The translations under genes and the position numbers were made by a program. A DNA stretch of 64,000 nt, taken from contig NZ_JAVHNP010000001.1 in assembly GCF_031769195.1 (NCBI RefSeq), forward strand, positions 744,001-808,000, read 5' to 3'. Below are positions 53,662 to 63,730 of this stretch, piece after piece. The notes under the pieces were generated by a model, which ran no database searches, was not told the DNA's origin, and saw nothing but the letters and a program-made list of their open reading frames with translations. Position 1 is the first letter of the stretch, and each line of letters begins with the position of its first letter. The stretch comes from Vreelandella sp031769195 (GTDB lineage: Bacteria; Pseudomonadota; Gammaproteobacteria; Pseudomonadales; Halomonadaceae).

Positions 53662-54840
53662 ATGCTTTCCCATGCCTTTTTAGCCCGCACGCCGCTTGCT
53701 GTCATCGTCATCGCCCAGCTGTTTGGCACATCGCTATGGTTTAGCGTTAACGGCGTTGGTTTAGCGCTGCAGGAAGCGGTGGGACTGAGCGAGAGCGACC
53801 TGGGGCTACTCACCATTGCTGTTCAAGCGGGTTTTATTACCGGCACCCTGCTGATGGCCACAACCGGTTTGGCCGACCGGGTGCGCGCCAGCCACCTGTT
53901 TGCACTCTCGGCCGTGCTCGGCGCGCTGATTAACGCGGCCTTTATTAGCGTTGCCGAGAACGTCACGTTAGCGGCCATGGCGCGTTTTTTAGTCGGGCTT
54001 TGTCTCGCGGGCATCTACCCCCTTGGCATGAAACTGGTGGTGAGCTGGACACCTAACCATGCAGGCTCGGCGTTGGGGTGGTTAGTCGGCATGCTCACCC
54101 TTGGCATTGCCTCCCCTCACCTGCTGCGGGGGCTGACGCTTCACCTACCCTGGCAATGGCCGCTGTTACTGGCTTCCGCACTAGCCCTGCTGGCCGCGCT
54201 GATGATTTTCAAGCTAGGCGTAGGGCCACACTTACCCGCCAAAGCCAACGGCGGGCGCCCCTGGGCAGGGCTTGCCGCATTTAAAGAAAAGAACTTCCGC
54301 GCCGCCGCGCTGGGCTACTTTGGCCACTGCTGGGAGCTGTACGCGCTCTGGGCGCTGGTACCCTTTTTGGTCACCAGAGAGTTGGAACGCCTGGGAGCAG
54401 CCTCCGGATTGCAGCCGTGGTTAAGCTTTGCGGTTATCGCTCTGGGGCTTCCCGGCTGCGTGATGGCAGGCTGGTGGAGCCGACGTATTGGCAGCGCGCG
54501 CGTGGCGTTTACGGCACTCGCGATATCCGGCACCTTGTGCCTTATCTATCCGCTGTTAGGAGGCACTTCCCCTTGGCTGCTGCTGGCGCTGCTTGCCCTA
54601 TGGGGCGTTAGCGTGATTGCCGACTCGGCGCAGTTTTCTGCCCTTGCCTCTGCCAGCGCACCGCCTGAGCGGCTGGGGGCAGCGCTGGCCATGATGAATG
54701 CGATTGGTTTTGGCCTGACGATCCCCTCCATTGCGCTGGTCACGTCGCTATGGGCAAGCCAAGGCCCGTGGGTCATTTGGTGGTTACTGCCTGGGCCGAT
54801 CATTGGTTTAATCACCATGCGCAGGCTGGTCATCCGCTGA
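53662..54840 (+). CDS. MFS transporter
   Basis: 392-residue major facilitator with 12 hydrophobic segments. GTSLWFSVNGVG in helix 1 and TTGLADRVRASHLFALSAVLG in the loop between helices 2 and 3 are the recognisable parts; the latter is a variant of the MFS loop motif. The substrate is unknown; drug or cyanate-type efflux carriers look similar. GAGG six bases before the second ATG favours the start at 53662. It is followed by sapC in the same direction. Confidence 0.83.
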   Translation: MLSHAFLARTPLAVIVIAQLFGTSLWFSVNGVGLALQEAVGLSESDLGLLTIAVQAGFITGTLLMATTGLADRVRASHLFALSAVLGALINAAFISVAENVTLAAMARFLVGLCLAGIYPLGMKLVVSWTPNHAGSALGWLVGMLTLGIASPHLLRGLTLHLPWQWPLLLASALALLAALMIFKLGVGPHLPAKANGGRPWAGLAAFKEKNFRAAALGYFGHCWELYALWALVPFLVTRELERLGAASGLQPWLSFAVIALGLPGCVMAGWWSRRIGSARVAFTALAISGTLCLIYPLLGGTSPWLLLALLALWGVSVIADSAQFSALASASAPPERLGAALAMMNAIGFGLTIPSIALVTSLWASQGPWVIWWLLPGPIIGLITMRRLVIR

Positions 54841-54894
54841 CGGTGGCGGCTGCGTTTGGTAAGGTGCCCTCTCTCGCATCAAAAGGTGTCTGTC

Positions 54895-55674
54895 ATGACT
54901 CACGCTGCCCACTGGGTGCCCCTCAGCCAAGAGCACCACGGCGGTTTAATGTGGCAGCGTTTTACTGCCTATCACTTCGCGCAAACCACCAGCCAAGTCA
55001 CACTGGCAGGCGCTGAGCTGCGCCATGCAGCGGCGAACTTTCCCATAGGGTTAACGGAAACTGCCGAAGGGTGGCAGGCCGTTGCCCTACTGGGGCTGGA
55101 AGACAACCAGAACCTTCTGGTAGATGATCAGGGGCGCTGGCGGGCAGCCTATGTGCCTGCGGCACTGCGCAGCCACCCGTTTGGCCTGCATCCTGACTAC
55201 CCCGGCAGGCTGTGTATCGACCAGCACTCACCCTGTGTCGTCGAACGCCTGGATGCCGAGCCTTTTTTCACTCAGCACGGCGAGCTTGCCCGCTTCCCCG
55301 CCCAGGTACTGACGTTCCTTCAGCAGCGCCAGCAGGGCTGCCGGCAGCTCTCTAAACGCGTCACGGCGCTCGCTAACGCGGAGCTGTTGGCACCCTGGCA
55401 GCCCGCAGGTTACCAAGGTAGTACGCCGCTGTATCAAATCGATGAGCGCGCTTGGCAGGCTCTTTCTGCCAAACAAGTAGGGCTTTTCTGGCAATTGGGC
55501 GCCGTACCTTTGGTGTACGCTCAGCTGCAATCTCAACAGCAGCTTGGCCGTTTGCAGCTCTATCAGCAACGCAAGGCGACGGCAGAATCGTCAGCGCCCT
55601 CCTCAGATCCGCTTGCCCAATGGCAAGAAGCGCTGAGTAGCGAAGCCGAATATGACTGGCCGAGTGCTACCTAA
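54895..55674 (+). CDS. SapC family protein
   Basis: 259-residue soluble protein of the SapC family (named after the Campylobacter fetus S-layer locus; not the SapC peptide permease of the same name). HWVPLSQEHHGGLMWQRFTAYHFA, FPIGLTETAEGWQAVALLG and YVPAALRSHPFGL are the conserved blocks. Biochemical function is not known. AAGGTG precedes the ATG at 54895. Its position 34 bases before the type I secretion genes matches its frequent pairing with exporters of large surface proteins. Confidence 0.82.
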   Translation: MTHAAHWVPLSQEHHGGLMWQRFTAYHFAQTTSQVTLAGAELRHAAANFPIGLTETAEGWQAVALLGLEDNQNLLVDDQGRWRAAYVPAALRSHPFGLHPDYPGRLCIDQHSPCVVERLDAEPFFTQHGELARFPAQVLTFLQQRQQGCRQLSKRVTALANAELLAPWQPAGYQGSTPLYQIDERAWQALSAKQVGLFWQLGAVPLVYAQLQSQQQLGRLQLYQQRKATAESSAPSSDPLAQWQEALSSEAEYDWPSAT

Positions 55675-55708
55675 ACGCGCTAAGTCCCGATGGTATTCAG
55701 GAAAGATG

Positions 55709-57136
55709 ATGAATGTGAACGTAACCAGGTCGTTAATACTCAGCCTACTGTTGGTAAGCCCTGCACTGATTGCCCAACCCTTGCAAGAGGAGCCGCTGGC
55801 GGAGATGGCCCCATTGCCCGCCTCCTCTCTAGAGGGTCCGGCTTTTTCACCCGAGTTAAAAGAGCTCCTCAACCGCTTTCGCTGGCAGCCAAGCGAGACA
55901 GCAGGCCAATCTCCAGCGCTGGTAGCGCTGCGAGAGAAAATTAAGCAAGCCATCGAACAGCAGCCCGGCATTTTGGCTCAGCGCTCTCGGGAACGAGAAT
56001 CCGTGCTGCGCATTGACGAAGTGCGCGCGGTGCGCCGCCCTCAGGTGAATGCGGGGCTTGAATACCGCAACGACCTGCAGCGCACCGAGTCGCTACCTGA
56101 CCGGGGCTCCCGCGTTGATGCAGTCGTGACCCTCAGCCAGCTACTGCTGGATTTTGGCGCGAGTAGCGAACGCGTTCGCGCCGCTGACCTCAGTGCAGAA
56201 GCAGCGTTTTGGCAGTCCCAGTCTAGCGTTGAAGAGGAAGTCCTCTACGCAGTAAACGCTTATCTGGACGTGGCTCGTCTGACCGCCCAGCGCCAGCTAG
56301 CGGAGCATAACCTTGAGCAACACCAGCGTATTTTTGAAGACGTGAGCCTACGCCGTGAGGCGGGCGCAGGCTCTCGCGCCGACGTTCTGCGGGCGCAAAG
56401 CCGCTTGAGCGATGCCGAATCGCGCTTGGTCACGCTAGAGGGCGAGCTAGCGCGCGCCATTAACGTGTATCAGGAAGCGTTTTTCACTACGCCGGATGTG
56501 CTGGCCCTGCCCCAAGGCGCCGCACTGTTAAGCGATGCCAATGCCGAGCGTCTGCTGGATAGAGCGCTGGCACAAAACGCCGCGCTGCGCAGCCAAACGT
56601 TAGCCAGTGACGCCAGCGATGCCGAGGCAGAAGCCACCCGCAACGCCCGGTTACCGAGCCTAAGCGTGGCGGTAGAAGGCCGACAGTTCGATGTGAACGA
56701 CTTCAACGAATCCGATAACGACGTGGCGCTGCTATTCAACGTGGACTACACCCCCTACAGCGGTGGTGCTACCTCCTCGCGGGTTGCTCAAGCGGTCGAA
56801 CGTCAACAGCAAAGCCAGTACGAGCAGCAGGCGCTGCGCCGCGAGCTGGAGCGCGAAGTGCGCTCGGCCTATACCGATACCCGCACCCGGCGAGCTGAGC
56901 TAGAAGCCCAAACCGCTACACTCGCCGCCGAAGAAGAGGCCCTACTGGCCTACCGTGACCAGTTTGCCGTAGGCCGCAGCAGCATCAACGACCTACTCGA
57001 TGCCCAGCGAGACCTCTTTCAAACCGCGCTTGAACTGATTAACCGCCGAGTTCGCTGGGAGCAGGCCAGCTTTCAGCAGCTCGCGGTGACCGGCGAACTG
57101 CTAGATGTCATGGAGATTCAACTTGAACGCCGCTAA
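55709..57136 (+). CDS. TolC-family outer-membrane channel of a type I secretion system
   Basis: 475-residue outer-membrane factor with a signal peptide (ends near LIAQ). Two repeats of long helices and beta-barrel strands are typical of TolC/LapE; GLEYRNDLQRTESLP and LRREAGAGSRADVLRAQSRL are recognisable. AGGA six bases before the ATG at 55709 sets the start. It forms the exit duct for the ABC and HlyD proteins that follow; its 3' end overlaps the ABC gene. Confidence 0.88.
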   Translation: MNVNVTRSLILSLLLVSPALIAQPLQEEPLAEMAPLPASSLEGPAFSPELKELLNRFRWQPSETAGQSPALVALREKIKQAIEQQPGILAQRSRERESVLRIDEVRAVRRPQVNAGLEYRNDLQRTESLPDRGSRVDAVVTLSQLLLDFGASSERVRAADLSAEAAFWQSQSSVEEEVLYAVNAYLDVARLTAQRQLAEHNLEQHQRIFEDVSLRREAGAGSRADVLRAQSRLSDAESRLVTLEGELARAINVYQEAFFTTPDVLALPQGAALLSDANAERLLDRALAQNAALRSQTLASDASDAEAEATRNARLPSLSVAVEGRQFDVNDFNESDNDVALLFNVDYTPYSGGATSSRVAQAVERQQQSQYEQQALRRELEREVRSAYTDTRTRRAELEAQTATLAAEEEALLAYRDQFAVGRSSINDLLDAQRDLFQTALELINRRVRWEQASFQQLAVTGELLDVMEIQLERR

Positions 57137-59261
57137 CCCACACAAGGACGACCTGGAGCAGTGTTTAATTTTCGTGGCAGCTCAGCTAGAACTGCCGGTT
57201 TCAGAAGCGGCCGTGCGCGCCCACCGTGTTGGCACAGAGCGTCCTCTTTCACCCGACAGCTTTATTGATGCCGCCGAACGTCACGGCATGGTGGCCGCCC
57301 TGGGCGAGCATGAGCTTTCCGGACTGGGCAACTCACTGCTACCGGCCGTTGCGTTGCTGAAAAATGGCCGCGCGGTGGTTCTCATTGAGCGTATCAATGA
57401 TGAACGCTTCGCGCTGTTTGACCCAGCCCTGGGCAAACAGCCTGCCGAGATCGAACAAAGTGCTCTTCAGGCAGATTACATTGGCCATTTAATCGCGATA
57501 CGCGCCCGCTATCGTCCGGTCAGCCTAAATAGCGAGCCGACTATTCAAGGCGGCCACTGGTTCTGGAGCGCCCTCTCCTCCAACCGTTGGATTTATACCC
57601 AAGTCGTGATTGCCGCTGCGCTGACCAACTTTCTAGGCTTGGCCACCTCGTTGTTTATCATGGTGGTGTACGACCGTGTACTGCCTAACGAAGCGGTGGA
57701 GTCGTTGGTGGCACTCACCATCGGTGTGAGTATCGCCCTGCTGTTCGATTTCGCGGTAAAAACCCTGCGCCAGCTGTTTATCGAGCGGGCTGGTCAGGAA
57801 GCAGATTTGCGCATGGGACGGCGTATCTTCGACCATGTGCTCAATCTGCAAATGAGCGCGAAGCGTGGCTCCACCGGCGGCTTTGCCAATACCCTCAGAG
57901 AGTTCGAGACGCTGCGCGACTTCTTCGCGTCTGCTTCGCTAGTGGCCGTTGTCGACCTACCGTTTATCCTCCTGTTCATTGGGGTGATCTACTTAATCGG
58001 TGGGCCGCTGGCCATCATCCCGATGATCGCCGTTCCCCTTGTGCTGCTGATCGGCATTATTGTTCAGCCGTTTCTCAAACGCCTTTCCGGCCAAGCCTTT
58101 GAAGAGAGCCGCTCTAAACAAGGCGTATTGATCGAGGCGGTCGCTGGCTTGGAGACCATCAAAGCCAGCGGTGCCGCCCCGATGATTCGCAAGCGTTGGG
58201 AAGAGAGCGTTCACCAGCAGTCGAATGTAGGGCGTAAAGGGCGCGCGATTCAGCAGTTTGCCCTCAACGCCACTGCGTTTGCCCAACAGGCGGCTCAGGT
58301 CAGCATCGTGGTGTACGGGGTCTTTTTGGTGGGCGATGGCACCATCTCCATGGGGGCAATGATCGCGTGTGTCATTCTCACCGGGCGCGCGCTCGCGCCG
58401 CTGGCTCAGCTAGCGCAAACCATGACCCGTATCCATCAAGCGCGCACCTCCTACCGCGCGCTGGACCAGCTGATGAGCATGCCCTCCGAGCGCCCAGCAG
58501 GCCGTCACTACCTCAGCCGCCCTACGTTAGAAGGCAAGCTGCGCCTGCAAGACGTCAGCTTTCGCTACCCCGAGCAAACCACTGCAGCCCTAGCGAATAT
58601 CAACCTGACCATCGAGCCCGGCGAGAAAGTCGCCCTACTGGGCCGCGTAGGCTCCGGCAAAAGCACCCTGGCGCGCCTGCTGCTGGGCATTTACCCACCG
58701 GAGCAGGGCGCTGTGCTCGTCGACGATACCGATATCCGCCAAATCGACCCCGCAGATCTACGCCACCATATTGGTAGCGTGCTGCAAGAAGCGTGGCTCT
58801 TCTCAGGCACCGTGCGGCAAAATATTGCCATTGGCGCCCACCACCCGACCGATGAGCAGATTCTTAATGCCGCGAAGCTTGCCGGTGCCCATGATTTTAT
58901 CGCCCGCCACCCAAAAGGCTACGACATGCCGATTGGCGAGCGTGGTGAAGGGCTGTCTGGCGGGCAACGCCAGCTGATCTGCTTGGCCCGCGCGCTGCTC
59001 GGCGCGCCGCCTATTTTGCTGATGGATGAGCCCACCAGCGCCATGGATATCCAAACCGAAAAAGAGGTGATTGCGCGCCTGAAAGCAGCGAGTCAACAGC
59101 AAACGTTAGTGGTGGTCACCCATCGCACTAGCCTGCTGGAACTGGTAGACCGCGTGGTGATTCTCGACCAGGGTCAGATTGTTGCCGATGGCCCTAAACA
59201 CCAGGTCATGCGCCCAGTAGAAGCTGCCCCCCACCTCTCGCGTGAAGGAACCTCGCTGTGA
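57105..59261 (+). CDS. Type I secretion ABC transporter (LapB/LssB-like)
   Basis: 718-residue inner-membrane exporter: N-terminal C39-like domain (about 10-130) without a usable peptidase Cys-Gly motif, six membrane segments (about 155-440), and an ATPase domain with Walker A GRVGSGKST (513-521), signature LSGGQRQ and Walker B LLMDEPTSAMD. Such LapB-type exporters move giant RTX adhesins without cleaving a leader. The ATG at 57105 overlaps the TolC-like gene; a TTG at 57123 has the better spaced GGAGA. Couples to HlyD by a GTGA overlap. Confidence 0.9.
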   Translation: MSWRFNLNAANPHKDDLEQCLIFVAAQLELPVSEAAVRAHRVGTERPLSPDSFIDAAERHGMVAALGEHELSGLGNSLLPAVALLKNGRAVVLIERINDERFALFDPALGKQPAEIEQSALQADYIGHLIAIRARYRPVSLNSEPTIQGGHWFWSALSSNRWIYTQVVIAAALTNFLGLATSLFIMVVYDRVLPNEAVESLVALTIGVSIALLFDFAVKTLRQLFIERAGQEADLRMGRRIFDHVLNLQMSAKRGSTGGFANTLREFETLRDFFASASLVAVVDLPFILLFIGVIYLIGGPLAIIPMIAVPLVLLIGIIVQPFLKRLSGQAFEESRSKQGVLIEAVAGLETIKASGAAPMIRKRWEESVHQQSNVGRKGRAIQQFALNATAFAQQAAQVSIVVYGVFLVGDGTISMGAMIACVILTGRALAPLAQLAQTMTRIHQARTSYRALDQLMSMPSERPAGRHYLSRPTLEGKLRLQDVSFRYPEQTTAALANINLTIEPGEKVALLGRVGSGKSTLARLLLGIYPPEQGAVLVDDTDIRQIDPADLRHHIGSVLQEAWLFSGTVRQNIAIGAHHPTDEQILNAAKLAGAHDFIARHPKGYDMPIGERGEGLSGGQRQLICLARALLGAPPILLMDEPTSAMDIQTEKEVIARLKAASQQQTLVVVTHRTSLLELVDRVVILDQGQIVADGPKHQVMRPVEAAPHLSREGTSL

Positions 59262-60574
59262 ACCGCCCTGACTCTCAAGTGGATTTCGAACATTTCGTAC
59301 GCCATGGTCGTGCCAAGCGCCCTATCGGCAGTAGCCTGTTACTGCTCACGATCATCGCGTTTCTGCTGATTGGCTTTATTTGGGCCTATCTCACGGAAGT
59401 GGATGAAGTCACCCGTGGCCAGGGCAAAGTGGTGCCCTCGCGCAGCCTGCAAGTGGTCGAAAGCTTGGAAGGCGGCGTGGTCACGGAGATCAACGTGCGC
59501 CGGGGCGATACGGTGGCCCAAGGCGATACGCTCATGGTGCTCAGCGGTGGCACGCTAGAAGGCGACTATGAAGAGAGCCTCCAGCGTCTGCGCTCGCTAC
59601 AGCTACGCTTGCAACGCCTGGAAGCCGAAATCAACCAAATCCCTTTGGAGCTGGATGACGCCCTTAGCCAAGCAGCCCCCAGCGTCGCTGCCAGCGAAAC
59701 ACGTCTGTTTCACGGCCGACAGCTGGAGCTTAATGCGGAGCTACAGGTGCTAGAGCAGCAGGGCTACCAGCGACGTCAGGAAAAAGCCGAGTTGGAAGCC
59801 GCGCTTAGCACGGCCCGCTCAGGCGTTCAGCTTGCCGAACAGGAGCTGGCGATTATTCAGCCGTTAGCCCAGCGCGGCATCGAGCCGGAAACCTCGTTAC
59901 TACGGGTGCGCCAATCGCTCAATGAGCTGCGTGGCGAGGTTGCCCGTCAGCAGAGCGCAGTGGCGCGGGCCGAGGCGTCTATCGCGGAAATTGAAGATCG
60001 TAAAGTAGCCGCCCGCAATGCCTTTGAAGCCGATGCGCTAGCCCAGCTAGCCGAGGCGACCTCGCAAGCCGCCGAGCTGCAAAAAACCCTGCCGGGCCGT
60101 GCGGATCAGGTCGCTCGCACCACGATTCGCTCGCCGGTGGATGGCGTGGTTAATCAAGTGCATATCAGTACCGTCGGCGGCGTGGCAGGCTCTGGCGAGC
60201 CGCTTGTTGAGGTAGTTCCCGCCGACGATGCCCTGGTCGTGGAGGCGCACATTCGCCCGTCCGATATCGCCTTCCTCTACCCCGGCCAGCCGGTCAAAGT
60301 GAAGCTCACCGCCTACGATTTTGCCCGCTACGGTGGTTTAGACGGTGAGCTGGTCACCATCGCCGCCGACGCGGTAGAGATGCCGGAAAGCGGCGAGCTG
60401 ATGTATCCCGTGGAAGTGCGCACCGAGGGCTATCTTTACGATGCTGATAACCAGCCCCTGGATATCATGCCGGGCATGGTGGCAGAGATCGATATTCTCA
60501 GCGGCAAGCGCAGCGTGCTGGATTACCTGATGGAACCGGTGGTGAAAGTCCGCGATCGCGCCCTACGCGACTAA
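59258..60574 (+). CDS. HlyD-family membrane fusion protein of type I secretion
   Basis: 438-residue periplasmic adaptor: one membrane segment (about 24-45), two lipoyl half motifs (VVPSRSLQVVESLEGGVVTEI and TIRSPVDGVVNQVH) around a long coiled coil (about 95-280), then the beta-barrel C-terminal domain. It bridges the ABC exporter and the TolC-like channel. The GTG start overlaps the ABC stop. No RTX substrate or LapD/LapG control genes are in the window, so the cargo must lie elsewhere. Confidence 0.9.
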   Translation: MNRPDSQVDFEHFVRHGRAKRPIGSSLLLLTIIAFLLIGFIWAYLTEVDEVTRGQGKVVPSRSLQVVESLEGGVVTEINVRRGDTVAQGDTLMVLSGGTLEGDYEESLQRLRSLQLRLQRLEAEINQIPLELDDALSQAAPSVAASETRLFHGRQLELNAELQVLEQQGYQRRQEKAELEAALSTARSGVQLAEQELAIIQPLAQRGIEPETSLLRVRQSLNELRGEVARQQSAVARAEASIAEIEDRKVAARNAFEADALAQLAEATSQAAELQKTLPGRADQVARTTIRSPVDGVVNQVHISTVGGVAGSGEPLVEVVPADDALVVEAHIRPSDIAFLYPGQPVKVKLTAYDFARYGGLDGELVTIAADAVEMPESGELMYPVEVRTEGYLYDADNQPLDIMPGMVAEIDILSGKRSVLDYLMEPVVKVRDRALRD

Positions 60575-60605
60575 TGCCCTAACGCGCCAACGCACAGCAA
60601 AACGC

Positions 60606-60642
60606 AACGCCCCTGACGAGCGCGGGGCGTTCGCGCTATACT
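60606..60642 (+). promoter_or_regulatory. Hairpin and candidate promoter before valS
   Basis: AACGCCCC and GGGGCGTT form an 8-bp stem over a 10-base loop. CTGACG (60613-60618) and TATACT (60637-60642), 18 bases apart, resemble -35 and -10 elements, so promoter and stem overlap. No T-run follows the stem. Confidence 0.45.
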
Positions 60643-60678
60643 TGCCCCCATTTTTTGCAAGCCGTGAGCCGACTCCCC

Positions 60679-63525
60679 ATGGAAAAGACCTACCAACCCG
60701 AACAGATCGAAACCCGCTGGTACGAACGCTGGGAAGCCGATAACCGCTTCGCTCCGTCTGGCCGCGGCACCCCCTTCTCGATCATGATTCCGCCGCCCAA
60801 CGTGACCGGCAGCCTGCATATGGGTCACGCGTTCCAAGACACCATCATGGATACCCTGACGCGCTGGAAGCGGATGCAGGGCAACAACACCCTGTGGCAG
60901 GTAGGCACCGACCACGCCGGTATCGCTACGCAAATGCTGGTGGAGCGTAAAATTGCCGCTGAAGAGGGCAAAACCCGCCACGACCTCGGCCGCGATGCGT
61001 TTATCGATAAAGTGTGGGAGTGGAAGGAAGAGTCCGGCGGCCATATTACCCGCCAGCTGCGCCGCATGGGCGCCAGCGTGGACTGGAGCCGCGAGCGCTT
61101 CACCATGGACGACGGCTTCTATAAAGCGGTTCAGGAAGTGTTCGTGCGCCTGCATGAAGAGAAGCTGATCTACCGTGGCAAGCGCTTGGTGAACTGGGAC
61201 CCCACCCTGCACACCGCCATTTCCGACCTGGAAGTGGAAAACAAAGAGCAGCAGGGCAGCTTCTGGCACTTCCGCTACCCGCTGGCCGACGGCGTGACAA
61301 CCGACGATGGCAACGATTACGTGGTGGTCGCCACCACTCGTCCGGAAACTCTGCTGGGCGATACCGGCGTGGCGGTTAACCCAGAAGACCCGCGCTACGC
61401 CTCCTTGGTGGGCAAATTCATTGAACTGCCGCTGGTCGGCCGCCGCATCCCCATTGTGGCGGACGAACACGCCGATATGGAGAAAGGCTCCGGCTGCGTG
61501 AAGATCACCCCAGCCCACGACTTCAACGACTACGAAGTCGGCAAGCGCCAGAACCATCTGCTGATCAACGTCTTCACCAAAGATGCAACGATCCTGGAAC
61601 AGGCGGAAATTTTCGACCTGAAAGGCCAGCCTCAGCCCGATGAAGACGCCACCCTGCCCGCGAAATACGCGGGCTTGGATCGTTTTGAAGCACGCAAGCA
61701 GATCGTCGAAGACATGGATGCCCTCGGCCTGCTAGTGCAGGTAGAGAGCGTCAACAACACCCTGCCCTATGGCGACCGCTCCGGCGATGTTATCGAACCG
61801 CTGCTCACCGACCAGTGGTTTGTAGCGGTGGAGAGCCTCGCCAAGCCCGCCATTGAAGCAGTGGAGAACGGCGACATCCAGTTCGTGCCGAAGAACTACG
61901 AAAACATGTACTTCGCCTGGATGCGCGACCTGCAGGACTGGTGTATCTCCCGACAGCTGTGGTGGGGCCACCGCATTCCCGCTTGGTACGACGCTGACGG
62001 CAATGTTTACGTGGCCAGAAGCGAAGAGGAAGCCCGCGAGAAGCACGGCCTGGGCGCTGACGTCGCGCTAACCCAGGACGAAGACGTGCTGGATACCTGG
62101 TTCAGCTCGGGCCTGTGGACGTTTGGCACCCTCGGCTGGCCAGAAAAAACCCCAGAGCTGGAGACTTTCCACCCCTCCAGCGTGCTGGTGACGGGTTTTG
62201 ACATCATCTTCTTCTGGGTCGCCCGGATGATCATGATGACGCTGAAATTCACCGGCGAAGTGCCGTTCAAAACCGTCTATGTACACGGTTTGGTACGCGA
62301 CGGTCAGGGTCAGAAGATGTCCAAATCCAAGGGTAACGTGCTGGACCCCATCGACCTGATCGACGGCATCACGCTGGACGCGCTGCTGGAAAAGCGCACC
62401 GGCAATATGATGCAGCCGAAACAGGCCAAGGCGATTGCCAAGGCTACCAAGGACGAGTTCAAAGACGGTATCGAAGCCCACGGCACCGATGCGCTGCGCT
62501 TTACCTTTCTCTCACAGGCCACCACCGGGCGCGATATCAAGTTCGATATGAACCGTCTGGATGGCTACCGCAACTTCTGCAACAAGCTGTGGAACGCCTC
62601 GCGCTACGTGCTGATGAACGCCGAAGGCGAAGATTGCGGCACCAGCGGTGAAGAAGTGGAGCTTTCACTCGCGGACCGCTGGATTATCTCCCAGCTGCAG
62701 AAAACCGAAGCGCAGGTCACCAAAGCCATGGATGACTACCGCTTCGATCACGCCTCACAAGCGCTGTACGAGTTTGTTTGGAACGAGTACTGCGACTGGT
62801 ACCTAGAGCTTTCCAAGCCGGTCTTGTGGGACGAAGCAGCCAGCGCCGAAGCCAAACGCGGCACCCGCCGTACGCTGGTGCGGGTACTGGAAACTATCCT
62901 GCGCTTGGCCCACCCGATGATGCCTTATATCTCTGAAGAGATTTGGCAGCGCGTGGCACCGCTAGCGGGCACGTATGTAGGCGACGGCGCGTCCATCATG
63001 CATCAGGCTTGGCCGGAAGCCGACGATAGCAAAATCGACGAGCAGGCCACCCGCGATATCGAGTGGCTTAAAGGTGTGATCATCGCGGTGCGTAACATCC
63101 GCGCCGAGATGAACATTGCCCCCGGCAAGCCGCTGGATGTGCTGCTGACCAAAGGCCAGCCCGAAGACGCCGAGCGCTTAGAGCAGAACCGTCGCTTCCT
63201 GGCCAAACTGGCAAAACTGGAAAGCGTGACGTGGCTGGCCAACCCAGCAGAGGCCCCGCTTTCGGCGACTCAGTTGGTCGGCGATATGGAAGTGCTGGTG
63301 CCGATGGCAGACTTGATCGATAAAGATGCCGAGCTTGCCCGCCTCGCCAAAGAGATCGAGAAGCAGGATAAGCTCATCGGCGGCATCGAGAAGAAGCTAG
63401 GCAACGAAGGCTTCATCGCCAAAGCCCCCGACGCCGTGATCGAGAAAGAGCGCGGTAAACTGGCGGAATTCCAGTCCGCTAAAAAGCTGCTGGAAGAGCA
63501 GCAGGCGAAGATTGCCGCGATGTAA
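60679..63525 (+). CDS. valS: Valyl-tRNA synthetase
   Basis: 948-residue class I aminoacyl-tRNA synthetase. HMGH (47-50) and KMSKS (546-550) are the ATP-binding signatures; the editing CP1 domain lies between (about 155-380, TTRPETLLGDT), and a C-terminal coiled coil (AELARLAKEIEKQDKLIGG) binds tRNA. The ATG at 60679 is chosen because family members start with MEKTYxP. Terminator downstream. Large antisense frames across it are shadows. Confidence 0.97.
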   Translation: MEKTYQPEQIETRWYERWEADNRFAPSGRGTPFSIMIPPPNVTGSLHMGHAFQDTIMDTLTRWKRMQGNNTLWQVGTDHAGIATQMLVERKIAAEEGKTRHDLGRDAFIDKVWEWKEESGGHITRQLRRMGASVDWSRERFTMDDGFYKAVQEVFVRLHEEKLIYRGKRLVNWDPTLHTAISDLEVENKEQQGSFWHFRYPLADGVTTDDGNDYVVVATTRPETLLGDTGVAVNPEDPRYASLVGKFIELPLVGRRIPIVADEHADMEKGSGCVKITPAHDFNDYEVGKRQNHLLINVFTKDATILEQAEIFDLKGQPQPDEDATLPAKYAGLDRFEARKQIVEDMDALGLLVQVESVNNTLPYGDRSGDVIEPLLTDQWFVAVESLAKPAIEAVENGDIQFVPKNYENMYFAWMRDLQDWCISRQLWWGHRIPAWYDADGNVYVARSEEEAREKHGLGADVALTQDEDVLDTWFSSGLWTFGTLGWPEKTPELETFHPSSVLVTGFDIIFFWVARMIMMTLKFTGEVPFKTVYVHGLVRDGQGQKMSKSKGNVLDPIDLIDGITLDALLEKRTGNMMQPKQAKAIAKATKDEFKDGIEAHGTDALRFTFLSQATTGRDIKFDMNRLDGYRNFCNKLWNASRYVLMNAEGEDCGTSGEEVELSLADRWIISQLQKTEAQVTKAMDDYRFDHASQALYEFVWNEYCDWYLELSKPVLWDEAASAEAKRGTRRTLVRVLETILRLAHPMMPYISEEIWQRVAPLAGTYVGDGASIMHQAWPEADDSKIDEQATRDIEWLKGVIIAVRNIRAEMNIAPGKPLDVLLTKGQPEDAERLEQNRRFLAKLAKLESVTWLANPAEAPLSATQLVGDMEVLVPMADLIDKDAELARLAKEIEKQDKLIGGIEKKLGNEGFIAKAPDAVIEKERGKLAEFQSAKKLLEEQQAKIAAM

Positions 63526-63548
63526 ATCCACACGTATCGCAGCGTCAC

Positions 63549-63575
63549 AACGGCACCCCATGGGTGCCGTTTTTA
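63549..63575 (+). terminator. Rho-independent terminator after valS
   Basis: AACGGCACCC and GGGTGCCGTT stem with a CAT-type small loop, then TTTTATT. Confidence 0.9.
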
Positions 63576-63730
63576 TTAATACGTCTTTTTCCTCGACCGC
63601 AGCCCTCCCCGTCATCGTTTTTTATGATGAACCGTGTAAGGTTGGTCATAATTCTGCCACTGAGTGGCAACACCGAAGGTTTAGCCATCTTTCAACTGGC
63701 GACCCCGTTTCTCACACTACGGAATGCGCT

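Noticed and set aside
54895..55674. Peptide ABC transporter permease SapC
   Set aside because: Name clash only; the protein has no membrane segments and matches the S-layer-locus SapC family.
60571..61557. 328-residue open frame antisense to valS
   Set aside because: Lies wholly against a certain gene, is low in family-like motifs and His/Gly/Val-rich as expected of a GC-rich shadow frame.
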